This document shows, piece by piece, positions 5,340-8,366 of a stretch of DNA of 8,366 bases. The stretch's first letter is position 1, and every line of letters begins with the position of its first letter. The notes under the pieces were generated by a model. The model was not told the DNA's origin. It worked only from the letters and a program-made list of their open reading frames with translations, and searched no databases. A program made the position numbers and the translations under genes. The stretch is from Hyphomicrobiales bacterium (lineage in GTDB: Bacteria; Pseudomonadota; Alphaproteobacteria; Rhizobiales; Aestuariivirgaceae). The stretch is from positions 1 to 8,366 of the forward strand of contig JALWJW010000009.1 of assembly GCA_026996935.1 (NCBI GenBank), in the 5' to 3' direction.

Positions 5340-6793
5340 TTGTTTGATGCCGCAATCTTTAATATGAGATCAAGGTCTAAAGATTGTTCCAAGTAGTTTG
5401 CCAGATTGTTGAGAGTTTGATCTATGACGTCATTAAAGGCAAGGTGAGATGTGGCAACCCCAAGAGATTTTAAAAAGGCTTGGCGGAAGGTGTCGTTGGT
5501 AAAACAACCGTGCAAATAGGTGCCAGAGATATTGCCATTGCATGCGCCTTCGTTTTGGCCGTTGATATTGGCAAATGGGTTGGAACAATCAGGGCCGCTG
5601 GTTTGCCCGATGTGAATTTCATAGCCAGAAATATCAGTATTGGTTTTAACGCAGTGGCCCGAAACATTGGTCAGGGTTTTATCGCCAATGAGGTTTGTTT
5701 CGATGTTGAGAAGGCCAAGACCTTTGATGGTTTCAGGTTCGCCTTCAATGCCGTCAGGGTCTGATATTGTTTTGCCAAGCATTTGATAGCCACCACATAG
5801 GCCAAGGACATGGCCGCCACGGCGCGCATGGGCCAGAATATCTATGTCCCAACCTTGAGCGCGTAAGTATTTCATATCGGCAATGGTGGCTTTGGTGCCC
5901 GGGATGATGATTAAGTCGGCATGGGCAGGGATGGGGGTGCCGGGTTGAATGATTTCTAAAGTGACATCATTTTCTAGTTTTAACGGGTCAAGGTCGTCAA
6001 AATTGGCAATGCGTGAGAGACGCGGAACGCAAATATGGAAGTTGCCATTGCCCAATGTTGAGGCTGTCTCAAGGGCTACGGCATCTTCGGCGGGGAGTTT
6101 TGCAGCGTCTGCAAAGTGGGGAACGATACCGATGCAGGGTGTGTTTGTTGCTTCCTCTAAAATATCACGGCCTTCATCAAACAGTTTAATATCACCATGG
6201 AAGTTGTTGATGATGAATCCTTTCAAGCGGGCGGCATCTTTATCTGAAATGAAATGATAGGTGCCAGCGATTGAGGCAATAACGCCGCCGCGGTGGATGT
6301 CGCCAATCAACAGGACGGGCAGGTTGGCGGCGTGGGCAAAACCCATATTGGCGATGTCACCTTGGCGAAGGTTTATTTCAGCCGGTGATCCTGCGCCTTC
6401 AACAATAACAATATCAGCTTGTGATTTGAGTTTGTTGAAGCTGTCGAGCACGCGGGGCAGATATTTTTCACGGGTGGCCATATAATCCCTAGCGCTTAAA
6501 CTGCCTTCAGCTTTGCCCTGAATAATAACCTGCGCCCCTGTGGTGGTTTGGGGTTTGAGCAAGACAGGGTTCATATGAACGGTTGGTTCTGCATTGGCGG
6601 CGCGCGCTTGTAAGGCCTGGGCGCGGCCAATTTCGCCACCATCTGATGTGACAGCGGCGTTGTTCGACATATTTTGTGGTTTGAACGGTAAAACTTTGAG
6701 GCCACGATTGGTGAAGGCGCGCGCTAACCCCGCGCAAATGAGGGACTTTCCAACGTCAGATCCTGTTCCTTGCAGCATGATTAATAAGGTCAT
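5336..6793 (-). CDS. cobQ: cobyric acid synthase, glutamine-hydrolysing
   Basis: CobQ (CbiP) amidates the b, d, e and g side chains of adenosylcobyrinic acid a,c-diamide using glutamine and ATP. The N-terminal synthetase half shows LQGTGSDVGKS (7-17), the P-loop-like ATP site, then PFKPQNMSNNAAV (36-48), EIGRAQALQARAA (54-66), VEGAGSPAEINL (131-142) and GDIHRGGVIAS (164-174). The C-terminal glutaminase half is the class I-like type, with the nucleophile Cys333 in GLCGGYQMLG (331-340), YEIHIG (391-396) and His428 in GTYLHG (424-429). At 485 aa it is full length. The ATG directly follows the cobB stop (TAAATG) with a GAGG site about 8 nt upstream. A second Met at residue 6 is possible but less well placed. 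It belongs to the four-gene cob operon. Confidence 0.97.
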   Translation of the reverse strand: MTLLIMLQGTGSDVGKSLICAGLARAFTNRGLKVLPFKPQNMSNNAAVTSDGGEIGRAQALQARAANAEPTVHMNPVLLKPQTTTGAQVIIQGKAEGSLSARDYMATREKYLPRVLDSFNKLKSQADIVIVEGAGSPAEINLRQGDIANMGFAHAANLPVLLIGDIHRGGVIASIAGTYHFISDKDAARLKGFIINNFHGDIKLFDEGRDILEEATNTPCIGIVPHFADAAKLPAEDAVALETASTLGNGNFHICVPRLSRIANFDDLDPLKLENDVTLEIIQPGTPIPAHADLIIIPGTKATIADMKYLRAQGWDIDILAHARRGGHVLGLCGGYQMLGKTISDPDGIEGEPETIKGLGLLNIETNLIGDKTLTNVSGHCVKTNTDISGYEIHIGQTSGPDCSNPFANINGQNEGACNGNISGTYLHGCFTNDTFRQAFLKSLGVATSHLAFNDVIDQTLNNLANYLEQSLDLDLILKIAASNK

Positions 6794-8095
6794 TTAAGGG
6801 GCCTCATCGATGATGTGAGCATAGGAACCCATGACATTTCCGCGTTTTAAGCCCATTGCGGGGATGGGAGTGCCATTGGTGTCTGTTGCTTCAAACAGCG
6901 GATCAGCAGCGTTTTGGTTTTCAACGGTTGAGAAATGAAACTCGTGGGCTTTTAATGTTTTGGGCCAAGGTAGGGCGCTGTTGTGGGTAAGGGTGCGATA
7001 GCCAAGGGTGAGCTTGCGTTTGGCAAAACTGGTGGTGACGGGCAAAAGGCCTGCCATTTGATGCCTGTTGCCATCTTTATCAATAATGCCGTCACCAAGC
7101 ATCATATAGCCGCCACACTCGCCATAAATCAGGGCTTTTGAAATGCGTAAAGCGTCAAGGAATGTCGTGTTGTTGGCCAAGGTGTCGCCGTGGAGTTCTG
7201 GATAGCCACCGGGTAGGAATATAGCGTTGGCAGATGTGTTGGGGGCTTGGTTGGCAAGGGGTGAAAAGAATGAAATTTCTGCCCCCGATGCGCGCCAATT
7301 TTCGATCAGGTGAGGATAGATAAAACCAAAGGCTTCATCGCGGGCTATGGCGATGTGTTGACCAAGAGGGGGTAAGCTTGTGAGTGGGGTGTTTGACGGC
7401 GATGGCAGAGGTTGTGCAAGGTTTTGGAGGCTTTCAAGGTCAATGCTTGCCGCACCGATTTTGCCTGCACGTTCAATAAAGGTTTGAATTTCAGGATGTT
7501 CATGGGCTTGGACTAAACCGAGATGACGCGATGGCAATTGCAAATCATTGACGCGAGGCACAGCGCCAATAACTTTTAAACCAATATCTTCAACCGCTTT
7601 GGTTAAAAGCCGTGTATGGCGCTCGCTTGAAACCCAATTGAGGATAACGCCAGCGATGTGAACATCTTTGCGGAAATTGGCAAAGCCTGAGACGAGGGCG
7701 GCGATGGATTGGGCCTGATGGGAGCAATTAACGGTAAGGATAACTGGCAGGCCGAGTTTTGCAGCTAAATCTGCAGTTGATCCGCTGCCCGTTTCTGGCC
7801 CATCAAACAGGCCCATCACGCCTTCGATGATGACCAGATCACTATTGGTTTGCAGTGTGGATAAATTATTGGCGATAGTCTGGTCGCGCATGGCCCATTG
7901 ATCGATGTTGAAGCACGACCTGCCTGAGCTTTCAGTATGAAAACACGGGTCGATATAATCTGGCCCCACTTTGGCAGAAGAAACCGCGATTCCTGATTGA
8001 GCAAGGGCAGAGAGCAGCGACAAGGTGACCACGGTTTTGCCAGACCCTGATGATGGTGCCGCGATGATGATGCCTTTTGCACTATTGTTGGCCAA
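6794..8095 (-). CDS. cobB: cobyrinic / hydrogenobyrinic acid a,c-diamide synthase
   Basis: CobB (CbiA) amidates the a and c acetate side chains of (hydrogeno)cobyrinic acid using glutamine and ATP. The N-terminal ATP-dependent domain shows IIAAPSSGSGKT (10-21), KVGPDYIDPCFH (42-53) and EGVMGLFDG (91-99). The C-terminal glutaminase domain shows FLPGGYPELH (293-302), Cys327 in YGECGGYMMLGD (324-335), HEFHFS (384-389) and His427 in GSYAHI (423-428). At 433 aa it is full length. The start is a TTG at 8095-8093: the frame upstream has no ATG or GTG before an in-frame stop at 8134-8132, and the next internal ATG would remove the P-loop. Only a loose purine-rich run precedes it. First gene of the cobB-cobQ-bluB-cbiB operon, divergent from cbiD. 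Whether the substrate carries cobalt depends on which upper pathway the host uses. Confidence 0.96.
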   Translation of the reverse strand: MANNSAKGIIIAAPSSGSGKTVVTLSLLSALAQSGIAVSSAKVGPDYIDPCFHTESSGRSCFNIDQWAMRDQTIANNLSTLQTNSDLVIIEGVMGLFDGPETGSGSTADLAAKLGLPVILTVNCSHQAQSIAALVSGFANFRKDVHIAGVILNWVSSERHTRLLTKAVEDIGLKVIGAVPRVNDLQLPSRHLGLVQAHEHPEIQTFIERAGKIGAASIDLESLQNLAQPLPSPSNTPLTSLPPLGQHIAIARDEAFGFIYPHLIENWRASGAEISFFSPLANQAPNTSANAIFLPGGYPELHGDTLANNTTFLDALRISKALIYGECGGYMMLGDGIIDKDGNRHQMAGLLPVTTSFAKRKLTLGYRTLTHNSALPWPKTLKAHEFHFSTVENQNAADPLFEATDTNGTPIPAMGLKRGNVMGSYAHIIDEAP

Positions 8096-8165
8096 GTGGT
8101 TTTCTTTCTTGTTCTGAAATTGCTTGTCTGTTCAAATATCTAAACACAGCTTATAAAGATTTGTA
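8096..8165. promoter_or_regulatory. divergent intergenic region, cobB and cbiD
   Basis: These 70 AT-rich bp separate two divergent cobalamin genes, so at least two promoters are expected here or just inside the genes. I see no good -35/-10 pair: TATAAA at 8152-8157 lies only 8 bp before cbiD and is more likely part of its weak ribosome-binding area. An imperfect inverted repeat, CAAATATCT (8133-8141) against AGATTTG (8157-8163), could be an operator or chance. The gap is too short for a full cobalamin riboswitch. Confidence 0.4.
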
Positions 8166-8366
8166 ATGACTGACACCAATGCAAATCAACTTACTAACAA
8201 GCAAAAACCGTCAACAGAGCTTAAACGCGGATGGACAACGGGAGCTTGTGCAGCGGCGGCGACAAAAGCAGCACTAACGGCATTGATTAGTGGTCAATTT
8301 CCTGATCCCGTGCAAATCACATTGCCCAAAGGCCAAACGCCAAGTTTTGTTTTAACGTTTGAAGGC
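8166..8366 (+). CDS. cbiD: cobalt-precorrin-5B C1-methyltransferase (CbiD), 3' end cut by window edge
   Basis: The first 67 residues are present and the frame is open to the right edge. After a polar 17-residue lead, ELKRGWTTGACAAAATKAAL (18-37) is the hallmark CbiD N-terminus. It is followed by FPDPVQITLPKGQ (45-57), also typical. CbiD methylates C1 of cobalt-precorrin-5B with S-adenosylmethionine in the cobalt-early pathway; in the aerobic pathway the corresponding step is done by CobF. The ATG has only a weak AAAGA 6 nt upstream. It is divergent from cobB with 70 bp between them and probably begins a further cobalamin operon outside the window. About four-fifths of the gene is missing, so intactness cannot be judged. 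Confidence 0.93.
   Translation, partial: MTDTNANQLTNKQKPSTELKRGWTTGACAAAATKAALTALISGQFPDPVQITLPKGQTPSFVLTFEG

Noticed and set aside
8133..8163. Imperfect inverted repeat CAAATATCT / AGATTTG before cbiD.
   Set aside because: It needs a two-base bulge, is AT-rich and has no second copy elsewhere in the window, so I did not call it an operator.

Overview
The window is a stretch of chromosome that looks alphaproteobacterial. Three things point there: a DUF2336-type protein at the left edge, a NAD kinase with the N-terminal VASDTP signature common in that class, and a cobalamin (vitamin B12) gene set that includes BluB. Base composition is moderate by eye, with no abrupt change, no insertion sequence, no tRNA or rRNA, and no CRISPR array. 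The genes are tightly packed and mostly read as intact.

Layout from left to right. A DUF2336 protein gene (+) is cut by the left edge and ends at a clear Rho-independent terminator. A gene-free gap of about 260 bp (1055-1317) follows. Its minus strand holds five almost abutting hairpins, a possible pseudoknot and a terminator, which I read as an undescribed structured RNA downstream of nadK. Then come nadK (-) and a short divergent gap, followed by a + strand operon of a DUF1636 cysteine-rich protein, cobU/cobP and a PPOX-type flavoprotein. This operon runs head-on into a four-gene minus-strand operon, transcribed cobB > cobQ > bluB > cbiB, in which every junction abuts or overlaps. A 70 bp divergent gap separates cobB from the start of a + strand cbiD gene, cut by the right edge.

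The cob genes form a connected part of the pathway. CbiD methylates C1 of the corrin precursor. CobB amidates the a and c side chains and CobQ the remaining b, d, e and g. CbiB attaches the aminopropanol arm. CobU phosphorylates and GMP-activates the arm. BluB makes the lower ligand 5,6-dimethylbenzimidazole from reduced flavin and oxygen. Cobalt insertion, corrinoid adenosylation and the final CobS/CobV joining step are not in the window. DUF1636 and the PPOX protein flank cobU in one operon and are plausible but unproven accessory functions.

The observation most worth following is the putative RNA at about 1150-1297 on the minus strand. Its stems carry G-U pairs that are valid only on that strand, and the loop of its third hairpin is perfectly complementary over 8 nt to a downstream segment, in a geometry that suits an H-type pseudoknot.
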